From Duganella sp. 1224 (GTDB taxonomy: Bacteria > Pseudomonadota > Gammaproteobacteria > Burkholderiales > Burkholderiaceae_D): a stretch of 64,000 nucleotides of DNA. The position numbers and the translations under genes are program-made. Below are positions 54,780-63,570 of this stretch, piece by piece. The notes beneath the pieces were generated by a model that saw only the letters and a program-made list of their open reading frames with translations, was not told the DNA's origin and did not search any database. Every line of letters begins with the position of its first letter. Positions within the stretch are counted from its first letter, which is position 1. Where the stretch lies: the NCBI RefSeq assembly GCF_013408245.1, contig NZ_JACBYS010000002.1, positions 620,001-684,000 on the forward strand, read 5' to 3'.

Positions 54780-54950
54780 ATGAATCCAGGAGATGACGCA
54801 CCAGCCGGCACGCCCGGCACCGGTGAGGATGTTTGCCCCGTTTGCCACGGGACTGGCCACTTGCTGGATGAGGATGACGCGGAATCCAGCACGCCCTGCC
54901 CCAATTGCGGCGGCACGGGCGTGGTTACGGAAGGGATAGGCGGCGGCTAG
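54780..54950 (+). CDS. Small DnaJ-type zinc-finger protein
   Basis: A 56-residue protein with two CxxCxGxG repeats, CPVCHGTGHL and CPNCGGTGVV, that would bind one zinc ion as in the DnaJ cysteine-rich domain. The rest is short acidic/Gly linkers. It may be a chaperone accessory or a regulatory zinc ribbon. GAGG lies six bases before the ATG. It converges on waaA with a 4-bp overlap. Confidence 0.72.
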   Translation: MNPGDDAPAGTPGTGEDVCPVCHGTGHLLDEDDAESSTPCPNCGGTGVVTEGIGGG

Positions 54951-56248
54951 TGCCGCCCGCCGATCAGCGCCGGCAGCAGGGCCAGGGTGCGGCGCGTGGC
55001 GCCGCGGTGCTGGTTGGCGAAAGCCTGGGCGTTGCGGCCCATCTGGCTGCGGGCGGCGGTGTCGGTCAGCAGCGTGCCGGCGGTGGCGATCAGGTCGGCC
55101 GCGTCGGTGATGCGTTGGGCGCCGCCGGCGGCCAGCGCGTCTTCCGTCACCAGTTCGAAGTTGAAGGTGTGCTGGCCGATCAGGACCGGCTTGCCGAGTG
55201 CCGCCGGTTCGATCAGGTTCTGGCCGCCCAGCGGTTGCAGGCTGCCGCCGACGAAGGCCACGTCGCACGCCGAGTAGTAGGCGAACATCTCGCCCATCGA
55301 GTCGCCCAGCAGCACCTCCACGCTGTGCGGCATGGCGCCGCCGTCCAGCGCCAGGTGGCTGCGGCGCTCGACCGTCAGGCCGCGCGCGGCGACCATTTGC
55401 GCCACTTCGTCGAAGCGCTGCGGGTGACGCGGAACGATCAGCAGCAGCACCTCTGGCGGCAGCGCGGAGCGGGCGCTCACATACGCTTGCAGGATCAGGT
55501 CTTCCTCGCCTTCGCGGGTCGAGGCGCACAACAGCACCGGACGCTCGCCGATGGCGGCGCGCAGCGCGGTGCCGGTGGCCAGCGCGGCATCCGGCACCAC
55601 CACGTCGAACTTGATGCTGCCGGTGATTTCCACCCGCTGCACGCCCAGCGAACGGATGCGCTGCGCGTCCGCTTCGGTTTGCGCGGCCACCAGCGTGATG
55701 CCGCGCGCGGCGTTGCTCATCAGCGAACCAAGGCGCGTGGCCTTGCGCAAGGAGCGCTCAGACAAGCGGGCGTTGGCCAGCAGCACCGGCACGCCCTTGG
55801 CGCCGCAGACGGCGATCAGGTTGGGCCACACTTCCGTCTCCATCAGGATGCAGACGCTCGGCCGGAAATGGCGGATGAAGCGCGACACCATGCTGCCGGT
55901 GTCGTACGGCAGATAGGATTGCACCAGGCGTGCGCCGTGTTTGGCGAACAGCGCCTTGCCGGTGGCGCGGCCGGTCGGCGTCATGTGCGTCAGGATGATG
56001 CGGCTGGAGGGATATTCGGCCAGCAAGGCGTCCACCAGCGGCTCGGCGGCGCGCGTTTCGCCGACGGAGACGGCGTGGACCCACAGCACCGGGCCGGTGG
56101 CCGGCGCGGCGCCATTGGCGCGGCCGTAGAAGCCGAGTCGCTCGCCCCAATGCTGGCGATAGCCGGGCTCCTTGCGTCCGCGCAGCCACAGGCGCGCCAG
56201 CACCAGCGGCAAGGCCAGCCACCACATCAGGGAATAAAACAAACGCAT
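54947..56248 (-). CDS. waaA: Kdo transferase WaaA
   Basis: Transfers 3-deoxy-D-manno-octulosonic acid to lipid A precursor at the inner membrane. The 433-residue protein has a membrane-associated N-terminus, then HAVSVGETRAAEPLVDALLA with the catalytic Glu, METEVWPNLI and a late GGSLQPLGGQNLIEPAALGK. E. coli WaaA is 425 residues. It follows waaC by 6 bp on the minus strand, ending an LPS-core operon. Confidence 0.95.
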   Translation of the reverse strand: MRLFYSLMWWLALPLVLARLWLRGRKEPGYRQHWGERLGFYGRANGAAPATGPVLWVHAVSVGETRAAEPLVDALLAEYPSSRIILTHMTPTGRATGKALFAKHGARLVQSYLPYDTGSMVSRFIRHFRPSVCILMETEVWPNLIAVCGAKGVPVLLANARLSERSLRKATRLGSLMSNAARGITLVAAQTEADAQRIRSLGVQRVEITGSIKFDVVVPDAALATGTALRAAIGERPVLLCASTREGEEDLILQAYVSARSALPPEVLLLIVPRHPQRFDEVAQMVAARGLTVERRSHLALDGGAMPHSVEVLLGDSMGEMFAYYSACDVAFVGGSLQPLGGQNLIEPAALGKPVLIGQHTFNFELVTEDALAAGGAQRITDAADLIATAGTLLTDTAARSQMGRNAQAFANQHRGATRRTLALLPALIGGRH

Positions 56249-56254
56249 AGAAAA

Positions 56255-57247
56255 TCAGCCCAGCAAACTCCGGGCCGCGGCCAGCACGTCCGCCACCGAA
56301 GGCGGCGTCCCTTGATCGCCCAGATTGATAATGCGCGGCGACCAGTTGCCCTCGGTCTTCCAACGCGGCGAATCCGCATAAATTTCCACCGTCGGCCGCA
56401 CGAAGGCGGCGGCGATGTGCACCAGTCCCGTATCGACGCCCACCACCAGCGTCGCCCGCCGCGCCACCATGATGGCATCGGCCATCGACAGCTTGGGCAG
56501 CACGCGCGCGTTCGGCAGGCCGGCGGCGATCTGCTCGGCCTCGGCCTTCTCCTTCGGCGAGCCCCACGGCAGCAGCACCGGCAGCGGCGCCAGTTCGCGG
56601 CCCAGCGCGATCCAGTTTTCAATCGACCACTTCTTGGCGTCGCGCGCGGTGCCGTGGAAAAACACCGCGTAGGATGCCGGCATCCACTCCGGGCGCGGCG
56701 TATCGTCCGGCACCGACGGCAGGCCGAAATCGGCCGGCGTATCGACCGCGTAGCCCAGCGCCGCGCCGGCGACGATGCGGCCGCGCGCCACCGCGTGCGT
56801 GCGCGGATCGGTCGGAATGCTCAGATGATGGAAGATGCGCGAGATGCCCTCGTAGCCCGAGCCCTCGCTGCCATTGGCCAGGCCCACCTTGCGGCCGCCC
56901 TTGACCACGCGCGCGGCGCCCATGATGATGCCGGTCTTGAGCAAGCCCTGGGTGTCGAACACAAAATCGTATTCCTGCTGGCGCAGCGTGCGGAAAAAGG
57001 CCTTGATCTCGGCCCGCGTTTCCGGCTTGCCGAGGCTCTTGCGCCAGCGCCGCAGCGCGAACGGAATCACGTTGCGCACGCGCGGGTTCATCCGCACCAG
57101 GCTGACGAAGCCCTCCTCCACCACCCAGTCGATATGCGCGTCCGGGTAGTGGCGGGCGATGTCGGCCACCATCGGCATGTTGTGCAGCACGTCGCCCAGG
57201 GACGACACCCGCACCAGCAGGATATTCAGCGGCTTTTGCGTCGACAT
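56255..57247 (-). CDS. waaC: Lipopolysaccharide heptosyltransferase I
   Basis: Adds the first heptose to Kdo2-lipid A. The 330-residue GT9-family protein has ILLVRVSSLGDVLHNMPMVA, DFVFDTQGLLKTGIIMGAAR, FHGTARDAKKWSIENWI and VGVDTGLVHIAAAF. ATG 57247 is chosen over the GTG one codon upstream. It lies between manB/algC and waaA, with gaps of 7 and 6 bp. Confidence 0.94.
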   Translation of the reverse strand: MSTQKPLNILLVRVSSLGDVLHNMPMVADIARHYPDAHIDWVVEEGFVSLVRMNPRVRNVIPFALRRWRKSLGKPETRAEIKAFFRTLRQQEYDFVFDTQGLLKTGIIMGAARVVKGGRKVGLANGSEGSGYEGISRIFHHLSIPTDPRTHAVARGRIVAGAALGYAVDTPADFGLPSVPDDTPRPEWMPASYAVFFHGTARDAKKWSIENWIALGRELAPLPVLLPWGSPKEKAEAEQIAAGLPNARVLPKLSMADAIMVARRATLVVGVDTGLVHIAAAFVRPTVEIYADSPRWKTEGNWSPRIINLGDQGTPPSVADVLAAARSLLG

Positions 57248-57254
57248 CACAAAC

Positions 57255-58637
57255 TTAGAAAGGCAGCTCCGCGTCCGGCTTGGCGGCCAGGATCACATCG
57301 CGGAACTGGCCCTGGATGCGTTCCAGCGCGGCCGGCGTTTCCGCCTCGAAGCGCATCACGATCACCGGCGTGGTGTTGGACGAACGCGCCAGGCCGAAGC
57401 CGTCCTCGTACTCCACGCGCAGGCCGTCGATGGTGATGATCTGCTTATTGCCGGGGAACTTGGCGTCGGCGCGCAGCTTGTCCATCACGGCGAAGTTCTC
57501 GCCTTCCTTCAGGTGCAGGTGCAGTTCCGGCGTGCTGTCCGACTGCGGCAGCGAATTCAGCAGCGCCGACGGATCTTGTTCCTTGGTCAGGATTTCCAGC
57601 ATGCGGGCACCGGCGTACAGGCCGTCGTCGAAGCCGTACCAGCGGTCCTTGAAGAAGATGTGGCCGCTCATCTCGCCGCCCAGCGGCGATCCGGTTTCCT
57701 TCAGCTTGGCCTTGACCAGCGAGTGGCCGGTCTTGTACATCAGCGGCTTGCCGCCGGCTTTTTCGATGTACGGCGCCAGGTGGCGGGTGCATTTGACGTC
57801 GTACAGGATTTCGGCGCCGGCATTACGCGACAGCACGTCAGCCGCGAACAGCATCATCTGGCGGTCCGGGTAGATGATCTGGCCATCCTTGGTGACCAGG
57901 CCCAGGCGGTCGCCGTCGCCGTCGAAGGCCAGGCCGATCTCGGCGTCGGTCTCCTGCAGGCAGCGGATCAGGTCCTGCAGGTTTTCAGGATGGGCCGGGT
58001 CCGGGTGGTGGTTGGGGAAATTGCCATCCACTTCGCAGAACAGCTCGATGACTTCGCAGCCCATGCCACGATACAGGTCGCCCGCGAACGCGCCGGCCAC
58101 GCCGTTGCCGCAGTCCACCGCGATCTTGATCGGGCGGGCGATCTTGACGTCGCCGATGATGCGCTGCAGGTATTCATTGCGGATGTCGTAGGTGCTGTAC
58201 GCACCCGGATTGGCCACCGCCGAACCATCGTGGGCGGCGATGCTGTCGTACAGGCCGGTGATCGCCTCGCCGTGGATGGCCTCGCCGGCCAGCACCATCT
58301 TGAAGCCGTTGTAGTCCGGCGGGTTGTGGCTGCCGGTCACCATGATGCCCGACGCCGCGCCCAGCACATTGGTGCCGAAGTAGACCATCGGCGTGGCCAC
58401 CACGCCCAGGTCGATGACGTCGACGCCCGACGACTGCAGGCCCTCGGCCAGCGCCTTGGCCAGCGACGGGCCGGACAGGCGGCCGTCACGGCCGATCACC
58501 ACTTTCTTCTCGCCCTTGGCCAGCGCGGCGCGGCCGAACGCGGCGCCGATCTGGTGCGCCACGCCGGCGTCCAGGGTTTTATCGATGATGCCGCGGATAT
58601 CGTAAGCTTTGAAGATGGTTTTGGATAAGGAGACCAT
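57255..58637 (-). CDS. Phosphomannomutase/phosphoglucomutase
   Basis: Alpha-D-phosphohexomutase of 460 residues (AlgC/ManB type), making mannose-1-phosphate or glucose-1-phosphate for surface polysaccharide. The phosphoserine loop is TGSHNPPDYNG, the metal loop DGDGDRLG, and the sugar-binding GGEMSGHIFFKDRW. ATG 58637 gives the usual start (KTIFKAYDIRGI); an ATG at 58682 would add 15 residues. The glucose-1-phosphate could feed RfbA. Confidence 0.93.
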   Translation of the reverse strand: MVSLSKTIFKAYDIRGIIDKTLDAGVAHQIGAAFGRAALAKGEKKVVIGRDGRLSGPSLAKALAEGLQSSGVDVIDLGVVATPMVYFGTNVLGAASGIMVTGSHNPPDYNGFKMVLAGEAIHGEAITGLYDSIAAHDGSAVANPGAYSTYDIRNEYLQRIIGDVKIARPIKIAVDCGNGVAGAFAGDLYRGMGCEVIELFCEVDGNFPNHHPDPAHPENLQDLIRCLQETDAEIGLAFDGDGDRLGLVTKDGQIIYPDRQMMLFAADVLSRNAGAEILYDVKCTRHLAPYIEKAGGKPLMYKTGHSLVKAKLKETGSPLGGEMSGHIFFKDRWYGFDDGLYAGARMLEILTKEQDPSALLNSLPQSDSTPELHLHLKEGENFAVMDKLRADAKFPGNKQIITIDGLRVEYEDGFGLARSSNTTPVIVMRFEAETPAALERIQGQFRDVILAAKPDAELPF

Positions 58638-58803
58638 AGTGGGAATGAGCTTGATGCGCAACCGGGCACTGCGGGCCAACATGCAGGATCGATGCGCGGG
58701 ATTAGTCGGATTGGGCTTGCCTGCGTTGCAGCAGACACAACTTTCATATAGTAATTGTGATAAGGACGGCGCGCAAGGGTTGCAATTGTGCGCAGCACAA
58801 AAA

Positions 58804-59898
58804 TCAATGTTTCTTATGCCGTATCATCCAGCGCGGCGCCTTGAAGCGGACGATGCGCACGTAAATCCAGATATAGCTGCCGATAAACAGCAGGCAGGAC
58901 ACCATCAGCACCCAGGTCTGGCGCCAGAACACGGTGGCCGGGATCACCGCCATCAGCGAGAACAGCCACAGATACGGCGAGGTCAGCGAATTGCGGCGGA
59001 TCAGCGCGCGCGCCTCCTTGCGGCCCACCGCCCACTGGACGATGCGGCGGAAGATCAGGCTGTGCAGGTGGATCCCATCCGGCATGGCCGGCGACTTGCC
59101 GCGCACAAACATGCGGCGGTAGACCGAGAACAGGGTTTCAAAAGTCGGATAAATCAGCAGCAGCGCGGCGTACCAGGTCGACACCTGCGGATTGCGCATC
59201 ACCAGCAGCAGCGCCAGTTCACCCAGCATGAAGCCGATGAAATAGGCGCCGCCGTCGCCGAGGAAGATCAGGCCGACCGGGTAATTCCAGATCAGGAAAC
59301 CGGCGGTGGCGCCGGCCACCATCAGCGCGGCGATCAGCACGAACATATCGTTGACCTGCAGCGCCACGTAGCCCAGCGACAGCAGCATGCAGATGGACAC
59401 CACGCTGGCCAGGCCGTTAAAGCCGTCGATGATGTTGACCGCGTTGGCGATACCAGCCACCGCCAGCACCGTCAGCGGCAGCGTGACCCACATATACGGC
59501 AGCGCCCAGGCGGTAAACGGCAAGTCGAGGCGGTCGATGCGGGCGTCGAGCAGGAAATAGCCGAGGGCGGCGGCGGCCATGGTCAGCAGCAGGCGGCGCG
59601 CCGGGCTGACGCGGCCGGTATAGTCCTCGACGATACCGCCGGCAAACGCCACGGCGGCGCAGGCGATCAGCGCCAGCAGCAAATCGCTGAGCACCGGCAC
59701 GCGCCAGATGGAAATAGCGGCGCTGAGCGCCACCGCCACGAAGATCGGCAGGCCGCCGATGCGGGCCACATGGTGGGCATGGACCTTCTGGACGCCGTCG
59801 AAATTGGCGTCCAGCGCCGGACCGTGCAATCTCGCCTCTTTAATGACCAGCAGGGTCAGCAGCGCGGAAGCGACAAAGCTCAGTAGGAAGGAAAACAT
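58804..59898 (-). CDS. WecA-like undecaprenyl-phosphate sugar-1-phosphate transferase
   Basis: MraY/WecA family membrane enzyme (364 residues, about ten membrane segments) that starts glycan synthesis by transferring a HexNAc-1-phosphate to undecaprenyl phosphate. Motifs are HVARIGGLPIF, the Asp-rich VNIIDGFNGLASVVS, FLGDGGAYFIGF and the His-rich DGIHLHSLIFRR. It probably primes O-antigen or a similar polymer. A 166-bp AT-rich gap separates it from the phosphomutase gene, and the 60007 palindrome separates it from rfbD. Confidence 0.9.
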   Translation of the reverse strand: MFSFLLSFVASALLTLLVIKEARLHGPALDANFDGVQKVHAHHVARIGGLPIFVAVALSAAISIWRVPVLSDLLLALIACAAVAFAGGIVEDYTGRVSPARRLLLTMAAAALGYFLLDARIDRLDLPFTAWALPYMWVTLPLTVLAVAGIANAVNIIDGFNGLASVVSICMLLSLGYVALQVNDMFVLIAALMVAGATAGFLIWNYPVGLIFLGDGGAYFIGFMLGELALLLVMRNPQVSTWYAALLLIYPTFETLFSVYRRMFVRGKSPAMPDGIHLHSLIFRRIVQWAVGRKEARALIRRNSLTSPYLWLFSLMAVIPATVFWRQTWVLMVSCLLFIGSYIWIYVRIVRFKAPRWMIRHKKH

Positions 59899-60006
59899 AT
59901 TCTTTTAATTTCTGCGTTGTATCGCAACACCAGGCATTATCAGCGTGCCAACAGCCGATTGTACAGGATTCGCGCGGCCCGGCCGAACATGCTTACCAAT
60001 CGATAC

Positions 60007-60102
60007 AACTCCGGGGTCAGGTCCTCCATTTCTACACGGGCTCTGCCGTAGCGCAAGCTACGGCAGAGCCCGTGTAGAAATGGAGGACCTGACCCCGGAG
60101 TT
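60007..60102. repeat. 96-bp palindrome with perfect 46-bp arms and GCAA loop
   Basis: The left arm (60007-60052) is the exact reverse complement of the right arm (60057-60102), closed by GCAA, a GNRA-type tetraloop. The outer ends read AACTCCGGGGTCAG and its complement. The last two bases of the rfbD stop codon (minus strand TAA) lie within it. It shares only the GGGGTCAG end with the 44670 element, while the inner sequence differs. Confidence 0.95.
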
Positions 60103-60958
60103 AGCGCATGCAGAGCTGCAACGCTTCTTTCCAGTGCGGCAGGTGGCAGAAGCGGGCCATCAGGCGCTCGGAGGACAGCACCGAGTATTGCGGCCGTCGC
60201 GCCGGCGTCGGGTAGTCGGCGCTGGTGATTGCCTCCACCTGGCACGACAATCCGGCTTCTTCGATGATGGCTTGGGTGAATTCGTGCCACGTGGTCTGTC
60301 CCTGGGCGCTCAGGTGGTAGACGCCGCTGTTTTGCTCCCACCACGCGTGGCCGCCCGCGTGCGCCTGCGACAGCACCTGCGCGGTGACGTCGGCGATCGT
60401 CCGGCTCCACGTCGGCGCGCCGTGCTGGTCGGCCACCACGCGCAGTTGGTCGCGCTCTTTGGCCAGTCGCAGCATGGTCAGCAGGAAGTTCTTGCCGCGC
60501 ATGCCGTACACCCAGCTGGTGCGGAAGATCAGGTGCGGAATGCCGGCCGCCACGATCGCGCGTTCGCCGGCCAGCTTGCTGGCGCCGTAGACGTTGAGCG
60601 GGCCGACCGGGTCGTCTTCGACCCGCGGCGTTGGCTGGGCGCCGTCGAACACGTAATCAGTCGAGTAGTGCACCAGCGCCGCGCCCAGCGCCCTGGCCTC
60701 CTCGGCCATGACAGCCGGCGCCTCGGCGTTGACGCGGTGCGCCAGTTCCGGTTCGCTCTCGGCCTTGTCGACCGCCGTGTAGGCGCCCGGGTTGACGATG
60801 AGCCTGGGCTGAACGCGGCGGATGACGTCGCGCACCTGGTCGAGGTCGGACAGGTCCATGACGTTGCGGTCCACCGCCACCACCTCGCCCACGCCCTGCA
60901 GGCTGCGCGCCAGTTCGTAGCCCACCTGGCCGCTGCTGCCGGTCAGCAGCACCTTCAT
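60101..60958 (-). CDS. rfbD: dTDP-4-dehydrorhamnose reductase
   Basis: Last step of dTDP-L-rhamnose synthesis. The 285-residue SDR protein has the NAD(P) motif LLTGSSGQVGYELARSLQ, HYSTDYVFDG and the catalytic YGASKLAGE. It is about 14 residues shorter than E. coli RfbD (299), and its stop codon runs into the large palindrome, so the end may have been altered by that element. The start overlaps the rfbC stop by 4 bp (ATGA). Confidence 0.94.
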   Translation of the reverse strand: MKVLLTGSSGQVGYELARSLQGVGEVVAVDRNVMDLSDLDQVRDVIRRVQPRLIVNPGAYTAVDKAESEPELAHRVNAEAPAVMAEEARALGAALVHYSTDYVFDGAQPTPRVEDDPVGPLNVYGASKLAGERAIVAAGIPHLIFRTSWVYGMRGKNFLLTMLRLAKERDQLRVVADQHGAPTWSRTIADVTAQVLSQAHAGGHAWWEQNSGVYHLSAQGQTTWHEFTQAIIEEAGLSCQVEAITSADYPTPARRPQYSVLSSERLMARFCHLPHWKEALQLCMR

Positions 60959-61503
60959 GCGAACACCTCGGCGCTGGCCAGCGGCGCGGCGTTCTGGTCC
61001 TTGCCCGACAGCAGCGGCGGCCCGTCCAGCGCCGGCCACTGGATGCCGATCGCCGGGTCGTTCCACTGGATGGCGCGCTCGTGCTCGGGCGCCCAGTAGT
61101 CGGTGGTCTTGTAGAGGAATTCGGCGCTGTCCGAGGTCACCACGAAGCCGTGCGCAAAGCCGGGCGGGATCCACATCTGGCGCTTGTTCTCGGCCGACAG
61201 CTCGATGCCAAACCACTGGCCGAAGGTGGGCGAGCTCTTGCGGATATCCACCGCCACGTCGAACACCGCGCCGGCGCTGGCGCGCACCAGCTTGCCCTGC
61301 GCCTGCTGGATCTGGTAATGCAGGCCGCGCAGCACGCCCTTCGCCGAGCGCGAGTGGTTGTCTTGCACGAACTCGGCGCTGACGCCGGTCAGCTCGGTAA
61401 AGCGGCGGGCGTTGTAGCTTTCAAAGAAAAAACCGCGGTCGTCGCCGAACACCTTGGGCTCCAGCACCAGCAGGCCTTGCAGCGGCGTAGTCAGGACGTT
61501 CAT
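60955..61503 (-). CDS. rfbC: dTDP-4-dehydrorhamnose 3,5-epimerase
   Basis: Third step of dTDP-L-rhamnose synthesis. The 182-residue cupin has [36 protein letters not shown] (catalytic His region) and [14 protein letters not shown]. It overlaps rfbA and rfbD by 4 bp at each end. Confidence 0.96.
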   Translation of the reverse strand: MNVLTTPLQGLLVLEPKVFGDDRGFFFESYNARRFTELTGVSAEFVQDNHSRSAKGVLRGLHYQIQQAQGKLVRASAGAVFDVAVDIRKSSPTFGQWFGIELSAENKRQMWIPPGFAHGFVVTSDSAEFLYKTTDYWAPEHERAIQWNDPAIGIQWPALDGPPLLSGKDQNAAPLASAEVFA

Positions 61504-62396
61504 CGTGGCACAACCTTATCTTCGAGGATTTGCAGCAGGTACTGGCCGTAGTTGTTTTTCTTCAGCGGCTCGGCCAGCTTGCGCAACTGCTCGGCGTCGA
61601 TATAACCCTTGCGATAGGCGATCTCTTCCGGGCAGGCGACTTTCAGGCCCTGGCGTTTTTCAATGGTGGCGATGAACTGACCGGCTTCCAGCAGCGACTC
61701 GTGGGTGCCGGTGTCCAGCCAGGCCATGCCGCGCCCCATCACTTCGACGTTCAGCTGGCCCTTGTCCAGGTACACCTTGTTGACGTCGGTGATTTCCAGC
61801 TCGCCGCGCGCCGACGGCTTGATGCTGGCGGCGATGTCGCACACCTGGTTGTCGTAGAAGTACAGGCCGGTGACGGCGTAGTTGGACTTCGGCTGCTTCG
61901 GCTTTTCCTCGATCGACACGGCGGTGCGCTGCTCGTTGAACTCGACCACGCCATAGCGTTCCGGATCCTGCACGTGGTAGGCAAACACGGTGGCGCCGTC
62001 GGTCTGCTCGGTGGCGTGGCGCAGCAGCGCGTCGAGGTCGTTGCCGTAGTAGATGTTGTCGCCGAGGATCAGCGCCGAGGGCGCGTCGCCGACGAAGTCC
62101 TTGCCGATGATGAAGGCCTGCGCCAGCCCGTCCGGCGACGGCTGCACCGCGTAGCTGAGGTTGATGCCCCACTGGCTGCCATCACCAAGCAGATCCTTGA
62201 AGCGCGGCGTGTCCTGCGGCGTCGAGATCAGCAGGATGTCGGTCATGCCGGCCAGCATCAGCACCGTCAGCGGATGGTAGATCATTGGCTTGTCGTAGAT
62301 CGGCAGCAGCTGCTTGGAGACGCTCATCGTCACCGGGTACAGCCGGGTGCCGGAGCCGCCGGCCAGGATGATGCCTTTGCGTTTAGGAGTGCTCAT
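61500..62396 (-). CDS. rfbA: Glucose-1-phosphate thymidylyltransferase
   Basis: First step of dTDP-L-rhamnose synthesis, making dTDP-glucose. The 298-residue nucleotidyltransferase opens with [20 protein letters not shown] and has [27 protein letters not shown] and [16 protein letters not shown]. It overlaps rfbB and rfbC by 4 bp each. Confidence 0.97.
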   Translation of the reverse strand: MSTPKRKGIILAGGSGTRLYPVTMSVSKQLLPIYDKPMIYHPLTVLMLAGMTDILLISTPQDTPRFKDLLGDGSQWGINLSYAVQPSPDGLAQAFIIGKDFVGDAPSALILGDNIYYGNDLDALLRHATEQTDGATVFAYHVQDPERYGVVEFNEQRTAVSIEEKPKQPKSNYAVTGLYFYDNQVCDIAASIKPSARGELEITDVNKVYLDKGQLNVEVMGRGMAWLDTGTHESLLEAGQFIATIEKRQGLKVACPEEIAYRKGYIDAEQLRKLAEPLKKNNYGQYLLQILEDKVVPR

Positions 62397-63463
62397 TGCT
62401 GGCCTTCGCGGTTAAAGTAATTGGTTTCCACCCACTTGGCGTAGCTGCCCGACTGCACGTCCTGGACCCAATCCTGGTTGTCCAGATACCACTGCACGGT
62501 CTTGGCGATGCCGGTCTGGAAGGTTTCAGCCGGCTTCCAGCCCAGTTCGCGCTCCAGCTTGCGCGCGTCGATGGCGTAGCGGCGATCGTGGCCCGGACGG
62601 TCCTTGACGAAGGTAATCTGGTCGCGGTAGCTGCCCTCCGCTTTCGGCTTCAGCTGGTCCAGCATGTCGCACAGCGTGTGGACCACGTCCAGGTTGGCCA
62701 TCTCGTTCCAGCCGCCGACGTTGTAGGTCTCGCCCAGCCGGCCCGCGGCCAGCACGCGGCGGATGGCGGCGCAGTGGTCGCTGACGAACAGCCAGTCGCG
62801 GATCTGCTGGCCGTCGCCGTAGATCGGCAGCGGCTTGCCGGCCTGGGCGTTGGCGATGATCAGCGGAATCAGCTTTTCCGGGAAGTGGTAAGGGCCGTAG
62901 TTGTTGGAGCAGTTGGTGGTCAGCACCGGCAGGCCGTAGGTGTGGAAGTAGGAGCGCACCAGGTGGTCGGACGCGGCCTTGGAGGCCGAGTACGGGCTGT
63001 TCGGCGCGAACGGCGTGGTTTCGCTGAACGGCGCGTCATCCGGGCCCAGCGTGCCGTACACCTCGTCGGTGGACACGTGCAGGAAGCGGAACGCCGCCTT
63101 CTCGTCCTCGGGCAGGCCGGACCAGTAGGCGCGCGCCGCTTCCAGCAGGCTGAAGGTGCCGTTGATGTTGGTGTTGATGAATTCGCCCGGACCGAGGATG
63201 GAGCGGTCGACGTGGCTTTCGGCGGCGAAGTGCACCACCGCGCGCGGCTTGTGCTGCTGGAACAGGGCCAGCACCTGGGCCTGGTCGCAGATGTCGCCGC
63301 GCACGAAGATATGGCGCGCGTCCTGTTTCAGCGACGCCAGGTTGTTCAGATTGCCGGCATAAGTCAGCTTGTCGTAGTTGATGACAGGCTCATCCGACTG
63401 AGCCAGCCAGTCCAGGACGAAATTCGAGCCTATAAAACCAGCACCACCCGTTACAAAAATCAT
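62393..63463 (-). CDS. rfbB: dTDP-glucose 4,6-dehydratase
   Basis: Second step of dTDP-L-rhamnose synthesis. The 356-residue SDR protein has the NAD motif [29 protein letters not shown] and catalytic [15 protein letters not shown]. It is the first gene of rfbBACD; the promoter should lie in the 107-bp gap shared with divergent apaH. Confidence 0.97.
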   Translation of the reverse strand: MIFVTGGAGFIGSNFVLDWLAQSDEPVINYDKLTYAGNLNNLASLKQDARHIFVRGDICDQAQVLALFQQHKPRAVVHFAAESHVDRSILGPGEFINTNINGTFSLLEAARAYWSGLPEDEKAAFRFLHVSTDEVYGTLGPDDAPFSETTPFAPNSPYSASKAASDHLVRSYFHTYGLPVLTTNCSNNYGPYHFPEKLIPLIIANAQAGKPLPIYGDGQQIRDWLFVSDHCAAIRRVLAAGRLGETYNVGGWNEMANLDVVHTLCDMLDQLKPKAEGSYRDQITFVKDRPGHDRRYAIDARKLERELGWKPAETFQTGIAKTVQWYLDNQDWVQDVQSGSYAKWVETNYFNREGQQ

Positions 63464-63570
63464 TTAGTATCCCGCAGCAAGCATCAGTTAGTCGTATGCA
63501 TGATTTTATGTGAAGTGCCCCGTGCCGGGGCAAAAATTCAGGGTATTTCAATCCCCAAAGCAACGAACCT

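Noticed and set aside
59940..60012. Short reading frame ending YNRLLAR between the large palindrome and the WecA-like gene
   Set aside because: About two dozen codons only, no start with a ribosome-binding site and no family; it may be leftover sequence, but this cannot be supported.
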